From JABMOV01 sp964344305 (lineage in GTDB: Bacteria; Fidelibacterota; Marinisomatia; Marinisomatales; JABMOV01): a DNA stretch of 64,000 nucleotides. How positions within the stretch are numbered: the first letter of the stretch is position 1; every line of letters starts with the position of its first letter. The notes below the pieces were generated by a model. It saw only the letters and a list, made by a program, of their open reading frames with translations, ran no database searches and had not been told where the DNA came from. Location of the stretch: assembly GCA_964344305.1 (NCBI GenBank), contig CAYFMT010000001.1:62001-126000 (forward strand), read 5' to 3'. Positions 26,901 through 34,805 of the stretch are shown piece after piece. The position numbers and the translations under genes were made by a program.

Positions 26901-27350
26901 ATGAAAAAAAAACCATCCGTTACTCGCAGAAGATTCATCGACATTTTTCTCGGCTCAGGATTTTTTCTTCTTATTTCAAGTGTGTTTTATCCAATTTTCC
27001 GATTTATCATTCCACCCAACATTCCCCAGCCAAACGTGAGCAGTGTTAACGCAGGGCTGCTGTCTGAATTTCAAAAGGGAATGTCGAAGATCATCCGTAT
27101 GGGAAAAAAACCCATCCTGGTCTTCCGCCAGAAAAACGGTGATGTGAAGGCCCTGGAAGCAACATGCACACATTTGGACTGCAACGTTCAATTCAAATCT
27201 GACACAGAGCAAATATGGTGCGCATGCCACAACGGGTTTTATGATGCCCAGGGAAAAAACATATCGGGCCCGCCACCCCGCCCTCTTGCGAGGTATCCCG
27301 TTGTGATTAAGGACGATAAGATCATCGTCAAAAAGGATGATGTGTCATGA
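26901..27350 (+). CDS. Rieske iron-sulfur protein of a cytochrome bc-type complex
   Basis: A 149-residue membrane-anchored Rieske protein. The N-terminus has TRRRFIDIFLGSGFFLLISSVFY, a twin-arginine-like motif followed by a single membrane helix. The 2Fe-2S site is complete: C89-T-H91-L-D-C94 and C107-A-C109-H110, so Cys89, His91, Cys107 and His110 are the ligands and Cys94/Cys109 the expected disulfide pair. The Pro-rich SGPPPRPLARYPV loop follows, as in QcrA/PetC. It starts a three-gene operon and overlaps cytochrome b by ATGA. The upstream gap (26759-26900) contains the palindrome GATTCA-A-TGAATC at 26854-26866, a possible operator. Confidence 0.95.
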   Translation: MKKKPSVTRRRFIDIFLGSGFFLLISSVFYPIFRFIIPPNIPQPNVSSVNAGLLSEFQKGMSKIIRMGKKPILVFRQKNGDVKALEATCTHLDCNVQFKSDTEQIWCACHNGFYDAQGKNISGPPPRPLARYPVVIKDDKIIVKKDDVS

Positions 27351-28414
27351 GCGCTATATATACATGGCTAAACAAGCGCATAGATCTGGAATCTGCTATC
27401 CATTTTGCAAAGAAAAAGCACGTGCCGGTATTTTATGGAACCGTCTGGTATTATCTTGGCGGGGTCTCCCTTTTTCTGTTTGGCATTCAAGTTCTCACAG
27501 GAATACTCTTATTGCTCTATTATCAACCCGGAGCAGCCACGGCATTTGAAAGCGTGAAGTTTATTGTGAGCAAAGTGGAGTTTGGATGGTTAATTCGAGA
27601 AGTCCACGCCTGGTCGGCAAATCTCTTCATTCTGTTTGTTTTCCTTCACATGTTCACAGTTTATTTTTCAAAAGCGTATCGAAAACCCAGAGAGCTTACA
27701 TGGTACACGGGGTTTATACTGTTGGCCCTTGCCATGTTTTTTGGTTTTTCCGGGTACCTGCTTCCCTGGAATGAGCTGGCCTATTTTGCCACGAAAGTCG
27801 GGACGGATATAGCTGGCGCGGTGCCCATTGTTGGCGATTTTATGTTAAAGTTATTGCGTGCCGGCGATGAGGTGAATAGCGCAACCCTGTCCCGCTTTTA
27901 CGGTATTCATGTTGCGGTTTTGCCAGCAATCTTTACTGTTTTGCTTGGGCTCCATCTTGCGCTTGTACAGATCCAGGGCATGAGTGTACCACCGGAGCTT
28001 GAAAGGGTCGACCCTGCAAAGAGGAAGAGTATTCCGTTTTTTCCAAATTTTGCTCTTAGAGACCTGGTGGCCTGGCTGGTGGTCTTGAATATTATTGCCC
28101 TCCTGGCTGTCATTTTCCCCTGGGAGCTTGGGTATAAGGCCGATCCGCTGGCTGCAGCTCCGGCCGGGATCCGACCTGAGTGGTATTTCATGTTTATGTT
28201 TCAGACCTTAAAGCTGATTCCTGCACACGTATTATTTATGGAAGGAGAAGTGTTTGGAATCATGCTGTTTGCCGTTGGCGGACTAATTTGGTTTTTGGTG
28301 CCCTGGCTTGATCGTCCAGCTGCAGAGGGGAAACGATCACCCATCTGGTCATGGCTGGGCATAGCGCTTATTGCCTACATGATTATTCTAACCGTGTGGG
28401 GGTACCTGGTATGA
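27347..28414 (+). CDS. cytochrome b (full-length, bc1/b6f type)
   Basis: Quinol-oxidising membrane subunit. In 355 residues it carries both the b6-like N-terminal half and the subunit-IV-like C-terminal half. Heme-ligand helices show REVHAWSANLFILFVFLHMF and FYGIHVAVLPAIFTVLLGLHLAL, the paired His residues of the two b hemes. FSGYLLPWNELAYFATKVGT corresponds to the Qo/cd region and PEWYFMFMFQTLKLIP to the conserved P-E-W-Y motif. About eight membrane helices are visible. It overlaps the Rieske gene upstream and the multiheme cytochrome downstream, each by ATGA, which argues for one stoichiometric complex. Confidence 0.96.
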   Translation: MSAIYTWLNKRIDLESAIHFAKKKHVPVFYGTVWYYLGGVSLFLFGIQVLTGILLLLYYQPGAATAFESVKFIVSKVEFGWLIREVHAWSANLFILFVFLHMFTVYFSKAYRKPRELTWYTGFILLALAMFFGFSGYLLPWNELAYFATKVGTDIAGAVPIVGDFMLKLLRAGDEVNSATLSRFYGIHVAVLPAIFTVLLGLHLALVQIQGMSVPPELERVDPAKRKSIPFFPNFALRDLVAWLVVLNIIALLAVIFPWELGYKADPLAAAPAGIRPEWYFMFMFQTLKLIPAHVLFMEGEVFGIMLFAVGGLIWFLVPWLDRPAAEGKRSPIWSWLGIALIAYMIILTVWGYLV

Positions 28415-29676
28415 AAAGACACACAACCTGCTTCATAGCCCTGCTTTTATTGCAGGGATTATTTGGGGAAATGGACCCGGACCACGATGCATGTATCCAG
28501 TGCCACCTTGAAATAGACGAAGAGCTGGAAACGCCAGTCATGACCCGCTTTGAAAACGATGTTCACTGGCAGAAAGGAATAAGCTGCGACGGTTGTCATG
28601 GTGGCGACCCGGAAGCATGGGACGATGAAGACGAGGCCATGTATGATTCAGAATCCTTTATTGAAGGAATGACAAAAATCGATGAAATAGATGTCTGCAG
28701 CAAGTGTCACTCTGACCCATCTTACATGAGACAGTATTCCGCCTCTGTAAAAACGGATCAAAAAGCCCAGTATTGGACCAGCGGTCATGGAATGGCGTTA
28801 AAGAGCGGAAACGAAAATGTGGCTACCTGTACAAGCTGTCATGATGTACATGGGATGTATGAAGTATCAGACCCACGTGCAACCGTATATGCCCTGAACC
28901 TCCCCAGTACGTGCAATGAATGTCATAGCGATGGAGCAATCATGGCGGGGACGGGTTTACCTGTTAATCAATACGAGCTATTCTCAAAAAGTGTGCACGG
29001 CATCGCACTGCTAAAAAACCAGGATACAGGATCACCGGCATGCAACGATTGTCACGGTAACCACGGCGCGGCGCCACCGGATGTTGGACATGTATCAGAC
29101 ATTTGCGGAACATGCCATGTTAACAACAAGACCCTCTTTGAAGAGTCGCCACTGAAGGACAAGTTTGCGAACGAAGATATCGGTCAATGTGAAGGGTGTC
29201 ATGGCTACCATGATGTGTTGAAGCCGACGGATGAGTTCTTAATGTGGGAAGACCCCCAGTCTGTGTGTCAATCCTGCCATGAAGATGACCCCGATGGTGA
29301 GGCACGACAGATGTCGGATACATTTTATGAAATGATCACGTCCTTCAAATCAAGGATATCCAGGGCAGACTCCCTGTTGAACGATGTTGAACAAAAAGGC
29401 ATGGAAATCTCCGAGTATTATGAAAGCCTTGAGCGTTCCCACAGAGCGCTTGTCCAGGCCAGGACCGCCACACATGGGTTTAGTATTGAAACAGTACAGA
29501 AAACCCTGGAACCAGGATTGAAGGAAGTTGAAGCATCCATAGTCGGAGCCATGAAAGCAAAAGACAATTGGGTGTTTAGAAGAGAGGGACTATTTGTGTT
29601 TTCATTGATCATTACCCTGGTTATTGTAGGATTGATCCTGAAAATACGCGACATGGAAAACGAACCCCGGGAATAG
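28411..29676 (+). CDS. nine-heme membrane-anchored c-type cytochrome
   Basis: From the ATG at 28411 (421 residues) the protein has a signal peptide (MKRHTTCFIALLLLQGLFG) and nine CxxCH heme sites: CIQCH (28-32), CDGCH, CSKCH, CTSCH, CNECH, CNDCH, CGTCH, CEGCH and CQSCH, spread to about residue 300. Extra His residues (for example HGGD, HGNHG, HDVHG) may be distal ligands. A helical region (about 310-385) leads to a C-terminal membrane helix GLFVFSLIITLVIVGLILKI and a short charged cytoplasmic tail. It takes the place of cytochrome c1 in the Rieske-cytochrome b operon, so it should accept electrons from the Rieske centre and pass them to a periplasmic partner. Terminal acceptor is unknown. Confidence 0.92.
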   Translation: MKRHTTCFIALLLLQGLFGEMDPDHDACIQCHLEIDEELETPVMTRFENDVHWQKGISCDGCHGGDPEAWDDEDEAMYDSESFIEGMTKIDEIDVCSKCHSDPSYMRQYSASVKTDQKAQYWTSGHGMALKSGNENVATCTSCHDVHGMYEVSDPRATVYALNLPSTCNECHSDGAIMAGTGLPVNQYELFSKSVHGIALLKNQDTGSPACNDCHGNHGAAPPDVGHVSDICGTCHVNNKTLFEESPLKDKFANEDIGQCEGCHGYHDVLKPTDEFLMWEDPQSVCQSCHEDDPDGEARQMSDTFYEMITSFKSRISRADSLLNDVEQKGMEISEYYESLERSHRALVQARTATHGFSIETVQKTLEPGLKEVEASIVGAMKAKDNWVFRREGLFVFSLIITLVIVGLILKIRDMENEPRE

Positions 29677-29694
29677 ATCCCGGGGTCCTATTTT
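29664..29694. terminator. bidirectional terminator between convergent genes
   Basis: Nine-pair stem ACCCCGGGA (29664-29672) / TCCCGGGGT (29678-29686) with a five-base loop, overlapping the stop codon of the multiheme cytochrome and followed by CCTATTTT. On the other strand it is preceded by an A/T-rich stretch and lies 4 bases beyond the end of the convergent M28 peptidase gene, so it may serve both. Confidence 0.75.
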
Positions 29695-29697
29695 AAA

Positions 29698-31482
29698 TTA
29701 TAACTGGAGTTTGAGCTCCAGGGTTTCTTCACCTCTTGTTATGGTGACGGACACCTCTTCACCTGCTTTTAACTCAGCCAGGCGGTACATGTAATCATAA
29801 ATATCCTTAATCTCGCCACCATTGATTGCAATGATAACATCGCCTTTCATCATTCCGGCTTTTTCTGCAGGCCCGTCCTTTTTTGTTCCATCAATTTCCA
29901 TGCCGGCGGCAGAGCTGCCATAGGAAGGGATAACACCAAACGTTACTTTAAATCTCCTTTGTGAAGACTCTCTCTCTTTTGGACCCGCCTCTGTAAACAC
30001 TGGTTTTTCTTCAAGCTGGTTCAGGTACAAGGCTATATCATAAACATAATTCACTATAGCCACCTCCCCTGCTGTATTTATTTTATCCCAATCATCACTG
30101 GGCTTGTGATAGTCTTCATGGGTACCTGTGAAGAAAAACAATACAGGAACATTCTCGATATAAAAACTGGCGTGATCGCTTGGACCATACCCCTCATTGC
30201 TGAAACTTGTTTCAAGGTTATGCGAACGGTTAAACTCTTTTAACATCATTTCAAAACCGGGTGAGGTTCCAACGCCGCCGATGACAAGCTTTTCATTGTA
30301 GCGCCCAATCATATCCATGTTAATCATCAAGGCCACCTTTTCAAGGTCAACGAGAGGATTCGCAGTGAAAAACTTTGAACCCAACAGGCCCTCCTCTTCC
30401 GCGTTATAACACATGAAGAGAACGCTTCGTTTCAAGGCATCACGATTTGCAGAAAGTCGTTCTGCAAGCTCAAGAACGCCAGCCACCCCCGAGGCATTAT
30501 CATCTGCACCATTGTGAATGGCGACGGTGTCTGGCTGTCGAGAACCGGAGCCTGGGCCACCGTAACCGAGGTGATCAAAATGCGCGCCTACAATAATAAA
30601 TTCATCCTTTAGGGCAGGATCGTTTCCAGGAAGAACACCAATGATATTGGGAACTTCTACAGATTTGGTTTCAAGGGACACTTCTCCTGACAAAACAACC
30701 TGAACATCGAATGAGTTCGGAGACATGGTTTCATCAATGTTCTTTTGCAAGTCAGCCAGAGCGTTGTTGGTTTTGGTCAGCAGTCTGTCTGCAGTGGCCC
30801 GAGTGACCTGTAATGCGGGGATGCCAGCACTTGAAAACCGATGATTGACTCTCAGCTTAAACAATTCTTCAGGCTCGAACTGATCCTGATAGGGAGAAAC
30901 GAATAAAACACCTGCCGCCCCCTTGTCTCGTGCCACTAAGAGTTTTTTGCGCAGCGCTGAATATTTTGCGTATTCTGAATGAGGATTATCCGGGTCCGGA
31001 TCACCGCGCAGAACCAAAACCCATTTTCCTTCTACATCCACCCCACTGTAATCATCCCAGGACAAGCTATCTTCATCTATGGAGAAACCATATCCGGCAA
31101 ACACAAGCCCCGAAGACACAGCAGCATTGGATGAAAAGGCCAGGGGAATAAAATCTTTTTCAACAGAAAACGCAATGTCTTCTGTGCTTAATGAGTTGTA
31201 TTTACCGAGGTTTACACTGGTAACAAAATCAAAATACTGCATATATCCGGACACACCAGCAGGTTCAATTCCCGCGGATTTATACTCACCGGTTATATAG
31301 TCAATGGCTTTGTCTGAACCGGATGTTCCCGGAAATCGTCCCTCAAACCCATCGTCAGATAAGGTTTTGATATGATCGAGAATCTCTCCTTCGGTAATGG
31401 TCAGGGCAAGGTCTGGTTGGGTGGTTGGTGCCTGAGTGCAGGCAAACAAACTCACTAACAGTATGGGATAGAGATGTTTCAT
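29698..31482 (-). CDS. M28-family metallopeptidase lipoprotein with PA and PDZ domains
   Basis: A 594-residue exported aminopeptidase-like protein. The leader MKHLYPILLVSLFACTQAP has a lipobox-like Cys at 15. A PA (protease-associated) domain covers about 120-240 (GYGFSIDEDSLSWDDYSG, GAAGVLFVSPY). The M28 catalytic domain covers about 280-480, with zinc ligands in GAHFDHLGYGG (His301), NGADDNASG (Asp327), NAEEEGLLG (Glu362 region), NMDMIGR and the terminal His of DYHKPSDDWDKI. A C-terminal PDZ domain (about 505-594) has GPAEKAGMMKGDVIIAINGGEI. It probably degrades peptides at the outer membrane or outside the cell. Transcribed alone. Confidence 0.93.
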   Translation of the reverse strand: MKHLYPILLVSLFACTQAPTTQPDLALTITEGEILDHIKTLSDDGFEGRFPGTSGSDKAIDYITGEYKSAGIEPAGVSGYMQYFDFVTSVNLGKYNSLSTEDIAFSVEKDFIPLAFSSNAAVSSGLVFAGYGFSIDEDSLSWDDYSGVDVEGKWVLVLRGDPDPDNPHSEYAKYSALRKKLLVARDKGAAGVLFVSPYQDQFEPEELFKLRVNHRFSSAGIPALQVTRATADRLLTKTNNALADLQKNIDETMSPNSFDVQVVLSGEVSLETKSVEVPNIIGVLPGNDPALKDEFIIVGAHFDHLGYGGPGSGSRQPDTVAIHNGADDNASGVAGVLELAERLSANRDALKRSVLFMCYNAEEEGLLGSKFFTANPLVDLEKVALMINMDMIGRYNEKLVIGGVGTSPGFEMMLKEFNRSHNLETSFSNEGYGPSDHASFYIENVPVLFFFTGTHEDYHKPSDDWDKINTAGEVAIVNYVYDIALYLNQLEEKPVFTEAGPKERESSQRRFKVTFGVIPSYGSSAAGMEIDGTKKDGPAEKAGMMKGDVIIAINGGEIKDIYDYMYRLAELKAGEEVSVTITRGEETLELKLQL

Positions 31483-31570
31483 TTTGTCCTCAATTAAAGC
31501 CGAAAATTACAGCGCCTTGCGCTGTGTATCTAATAAATCTGAGAGGAGAACCGGGTGAATTTCCCGAGGA

Positions 31571-32335
31571 TTAAATATCCAGACAATTATCGTCGCGGTA
31601 AAAAATCGTGGCAGAATCTTCCAGAAAACCTGTTGGTCTTAGCCCTGTAAAGGTGATGTGACGGAATTGCCTGTCTTCCAAAAAGGAGAATGCTTCAGCG
31701 TATTCCCGACGCTGCGAATCGTCCAGAATAATGACACCGATGTCTGTAAGCGAATGGAACGAGCGTTTAACACAATTCACACGGTCACGACCATCAACCA
31801 ATATTACATCGAAAGAGTTGCGAACCGTTTGTGGCGTCCGGCAGTAATCTGCATTTGGGTGATAAGGTACGAAAAGCAGGTTCACGTTGTCCGGCAGGTC
31901 AGGCTTCATGCGAGAATACCAACTGCGGTCATGTTCCACAGACGTAACACTCCGCAAATATTTTGAAAAGAAACGGGTGCTGTATCCACAGCCGAACTCA
32001 AAAAGAACCATATTGTTTTTCAGCCTACTTTCAAGAAAAGAAATGGTTGGATAGTTCAGCCACGGCAATGGAGTCCCGTCGGGCTTGCAAGGGTACTTGA
32101 GAAGATTGCTTTCCAACCAGCCCGTTGTGTGCAAGTAGGATTTTGGGTAATGAACAAGAAAAGCCTGTACGGATCGAGCATTATACAATCGAGGAAAAAA
32201 CCGTATAAAAGCTTGCTTTATGTACTGACGTATCACGGAATAAAAGTGAAGTGTTTTATTCTGGCGCACATAAATGCATACTGCATGTTCTTGGCTCCGG
32301 TTTGTAGGGTTTGTAACCGCGAACCATTTCGCCAT
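31571..32335 (-). CDS. class I SAM-dependent methyltransferase-like protein
   Basis: A 254-residue protein with an S-adenosylmethionine-binding Rossmann motif: VLFEFGCGYSTRFFSKYL (motif I, E/D-x-G-x-G), SVEHDRSWYSRM (motif II, acidic residue at the end of strand 2), FDVILVDGRDRVNCV (motif IV) and GVIILDDSQR (motif V). The N-terminal about 90 residues are basic and hydrophobic without a recognised fold. The ATG shares one base with the stop of the upstream gene (TAATG), so the two are translationally coupled. Substrate is unknown; related proteins appear in polysaccharide and lipid loci, but no such genes are beside it here. Confidence 0.75.
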   Translation of the reverse strand: MAKWFAVTNPTNRSQEHAVCIYVRQNKTLHFYSVIRQYIKQAFIRFFPRLYNARSVQAFLVHYPKSYLHTTGWLESNLLKYPCKPDGTPLPWLNYPTISFLESRLKNNMVLFEFGCGYSTRFFSKYLRSVTSVEHDRSWYSRMKPDLPDNVNLLFVPYHPNADYCRTPQTVRNSFDVILVDGRDRVNCVKRSFHSLTDIGVIILDDSQRREYAEAFSFLEDRQFRHITFTGLRPTGFLEDSATIFYRDDNCLDI

Positions 32336-32868
32336 TATAAGGAGTCAAGATAATACCCAAAATATATCAGGGCATTGTAAGCGAGATAGCTGACCCAAAA
32401 TCGTTTTTTCATGGAGTGGCTGTCACCAAGCTTAAATGTGTAAGCCGTTTTAGCAAGGAACCCGGCAGTGAGAGCGGCATAGCCCAGCTGGATCTTTGGG
32501 GACGCCTGCCCCATAATGCTCATGGCACCCGCTGCGCCTATGAACACATCAAACCCGCCAGAGATATATGGCCCATACCCGCTGTCTCGGCTGGCGAGAT
32601 AACTTAATCCACCAAAAGCCACCTGTTGTGCAAAAATGTAACCCAGTTCGTGAATCAACGGTGTTTCCTCCTGCTTTATGTTTGTTACCTGAGGCGTAAA
32701 ACCGGTTAACGTTTTATGATGAAACGAGAATGGTTTGTCACCCAGCCCAACAGATCTATACAAAGAAATATCAACCGGGAAGTCTTTATAGACGATTTGG
32801 CTTGAAGCAATTGATATCATAAAAAATGATATGACCCAGATAGGTTGTTTTTTTTGTTTTACATTCAT
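32335..32868 (-). CDS. hypothetical exported/membrane protein
   Basis: Unrecognised protein of 177 residues from the ATG at 32868, which has an AAGGAAAGAGG ribosome site upstream; the open frame extends 13 codons further without a better start. The N-terminus (VKQKKQPIWVISFFMISIASSQ) looks like a signal peptide. The rest alternates Gly-rich hydrophobic segments (LIHELGYIFAQQVAFGGLSYLA, GGFDVFIGAAGAMSIMGQ, LGYAALTAGFLAKTAYTF, FWVSYLAYNALIYFGYYL) that resemble four membrane helices. It is coupled to the methyltransferase downstream. No function can be assigned. Confidence 0.65.
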   Translation of the reverse strand: MNVKQKKQPIWVISFFMISIASSQIVYKDFPVDISLYRSVGLGDKPFSFHHKTLTGFTPQVTNIKQEETPLIHELGYIFAQQVAFGGLSYLASRDSGYGPYISGGFDVFIGAAGAMSIMGQASPKIQLGYAALTAGFLAKTAYTFKLGDSHSMKKRFWVSYLAYNALIYFGYYLDSL

Positions 32869-32970
32869 GGCAGCCCTCTTTCCTTGTTGAACCCCCGGTG
32901 TCACCAACAGGGATTATACATTAAAACACTGGTGAAAAAATAGATTCTTTATTAATATTCTTAATATTAT

Positions 32971-32986
32971 TGAAATTGCAATTTCA
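32971..32986. promoter_or_regulatory. 16-base perfect palindrome upstream of the CsgG-like gene
   Basis: TGAAATTGCAATTTCA, a perfect palindrome 55 bases before the ATG at 33042 and about 100 bases from the divergent gene start at 32868. It has the form of an operator for a dimeric regulator of one or both divergent units. The surrounding region (32941-33000) is AT-rich and promoter-like. Confidence 0.5.
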
Positions 32987-33005
32987 TAATAAACCAAAAG
33001 GAACC

Positions 33006-33023
33006 TGCGGAGCTCCATCCGCA
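33006..33023 (+). promoter_or_regulatory. leader hairpin before the CsgG-like gene
   Basis: TGCGGA-GCTCCA-TCCGCA forms a six-pair stem with a six-base loop, ending 18 bases before the ATG and just upstream of the ribosome site GGGAGAG. It may affect translation or mRNA stability. No known riboswitch class fits. Confidence 0.35.
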
Positions 33024-33041
33024 AAACCAGGGAGAGAAAGA

Positions 33042-33905
33042 ATGAAAAAGAAACCCACGCTTTTTCTGTCCGTTCTGGTGTTGGTCATCATGTTGGCCCC
33101 ATCCACGGCACAGGAAAAACCGGTTATCGCCCTAGCCGACTTCATAAACACAACACGTATCGAGACCCTTCCAGACAGGTCTCATGAATTCCAATCGAAG
33201 CTGAACGACCTCATCGACGGATATGGCAGACTGGAAGTCAGATCAAGTGAGGATCTGGATGTCGTAAACCTTATTAATGATTACATGGATCTCAACGAAG
33301 ATGGCGACATTGTGGCTGATCTTATTGGGCTCCTGAACCTCCCCCAGGACAAACAGGGTCACCTGCTTGCTCAGGGAGTGGATTATTTTGGGTTTGGCGT
33401 GTGGACAGCCAATGACAATATGATTGCACAGCAGGCATGCTTTATCCTGAACCTGTATGTTGTGAACCTTGAAACCCGGGAAGTGATTACTGTCAGTCGG
33501 GCCATAGACAATGATGTATTACCCATGACAAGGAACCCGCTGCTGGACCCACCGGCATTTGACAGAATCGATACACTGTTAGACGATGTTGCATCAGAGC
33601 TGTCTACAGTGTTGTTCCTCGAAGAAGAAGAACGGACCTTCCGGTACGAAATACGCCAGCTTGAGAATGAAGCTGCAGGCAGAACAAATGGAAAAAAATT
33701 CACAGCTGTCGCCCTGGGGATGCTTGGATTTACCCAGTTGATAGGTGGTTGGCTAAACCAGACCTACTTACAGGTGCTGGCCTTCGACGGGTACTCCTTT
33801 GTTGTCTATCTTGGTCTGCGCGATGTATACATCAAGAAGGATATCGACAAGCGAGTAAAAACGTTAAAAGAAGAATATCGAAGCCGATATTCAACAGAGA
33901 TATAG
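33042..33905 (+). CDS. CsgG/TolB-N-like exported envelope protein
   Basis: From the ATG at 33042 (GGGAGAG site) the product has 287 residues with a signal peptide (KKKPTLFLSVLVLVIMLAPSTAQ). The mature N-terminus KPVIALADFINTTRIETLPDRSHEFQSKLNDLIDGYGRLEVRSSEDLDVV resembles the first strand-helix-strand of CsgG and LpoB-type proteins (VAVADF.N......L...L...L......F.VV.R). A central part has GVDYFGFGVWTANDN and LNLYVVNLETREVITVSRAI, like the 'DYVVxG...ARLVDxxTGEI' core of that fold. Near the C-terminus is a hydrophobic region (TAVALGMLGFTQLIGGWL, LQVLAFDGYSFVVYLGL), then a basic tail. It heads a three-gene cluster with two related proteins. A periplasmic membrane-attached role is inferred. Confidence 0.6.
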   Translation: MKKKPTLFLSVLVLVIMLAPSTAQEKPVIALADFINTTRIETLPDRSHEFQSKLNDLIDGYGRLEVRSSEDLDVVNLINDYMDLNEDGDIVADLIGLLNLPQDKQGHLLAQGVDYFGFGVWTANDNMIAQQACFILNLYVVNLETREVITVSRAIDNDVLPMTRNPLLDPPAFDRIDTLLDDVASELSTVLFLEEEERTFRYEIRQLENEAAGRTNGKKFTAVALGMLGFTQLIGGWLNQTYLQVLAFDGYSFVVYLGLRDVYIKKDIDKRVKTLKEEYRSRYSTEI

Positions 33906-33913
33906 GAGGCGCC

Positions 33914-34805
33914 ATGAAACGATTCATTTTATTTGGACTACTTGCCTCCTTCCTTTTTGCCCAGACAGGGACAATGGAAAGAGAACGACTCATGAACGAG
34001 TTTGGGATGACCACCAAAGTCGAAGGTGAAACGGTTTTAGGCGTTGGCGAATTTGGTGATCGCACCGAAGAACCAAACGCCATGTTAAAGAAACTCCGTG
34101 AGCGATTTCCTCAGTTGGTACCAGCCATTTCAGAAAAAACAAAGAACGAGCAACGAAATTACATGAAAGGGTTTTCTATCTAATTCACCCGATTTTTTCG
34201 TTGCAGAAACAGATTCAGCCAGCCTGGTGGCCATGCAGGAGGAATTTTCACGTCAGGAGCTAGGCGTTGCAACCACCACATTAGATGCAGGAAAGTGGGC
34301 CGGGCTTGATTACCTGGTGAACCTGACCAACGTGAATGGTAAGGACGGCGAAATCATGCTTGAGGCCACCATGATTGATATTGATTCCGGCGAGACATTC
34401 AGTGCCATAGTTGGACAACGAGGAAATAATATTTCCAACCTGGCCATGACGCAACGGCTGTACCATAACCTGGTAGAAGTGTATTCAGCCGGCTCACAGG
34501 ATGAAAGAGCCGCTCTTTATGAGATACAGAGGGCTGAAGCGGCGGTCGACGGCGCCAGCCTTGATAGAAAAATCATGCTCACTACCGTGGCGGCCTGCTA
34601 CACAGGCGGATTTCTTATTGGGACAGCAAAAGGCGGCTTCGGCGGTATTTTCTTCGGGACACTCATTTCGGGCGGCTTGGCCGGTGTAAGCTGGTGGGGT
34701 TATAAGAGTTACGTAAAACTTTACAATGACTCAAGAGATCACCTTAAAAAGCTGGTTGGTGACTACAATGCAACCTATAATAAGCACAAAGTTGTCATCT
34801 ATTAA
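33914..34805 (+). pseudogene. frameshifted CsgG-like exported protein
   Basis: The ATG at 33914 follows a good TAGGAGG site. The first frame runs to a TAA at 34181-34183 and encodes a signal peptide (MKRFILFGLLASFLFAQ) plus TVLGVGEFGDRTEEPNAMLKK and a helix. The continuation is open in the next frame from 34167 (FFVAETDSASLVAMQEEF) to 34805, giving the rest of a CsgG-like fold (GLDYLVNLTNVNG, EATMIDIDSGETF) and two hydrophobic helices (TVAACYTGGFLIGTAKGGFGG, FFGTLISGGLAGVSWWGY). A single surplus base in the AAAGGGTTTT stretch (34166-34175) would join them with K-G-F shared in both frames. It could be a sequencing error, a recent mutation or programmed +1 shifting. The second half alone has no good start (GTG at 34227). 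Confidence 0.75.

Noticed and set aside
34227..34805. Separate gene starting at GTG 34227
   Set aside because: It has no signal peptide or ribosome site and begins in the middle of a fold whose N-terminal half is in the previous frame; a single frameshifted gene explains it better.
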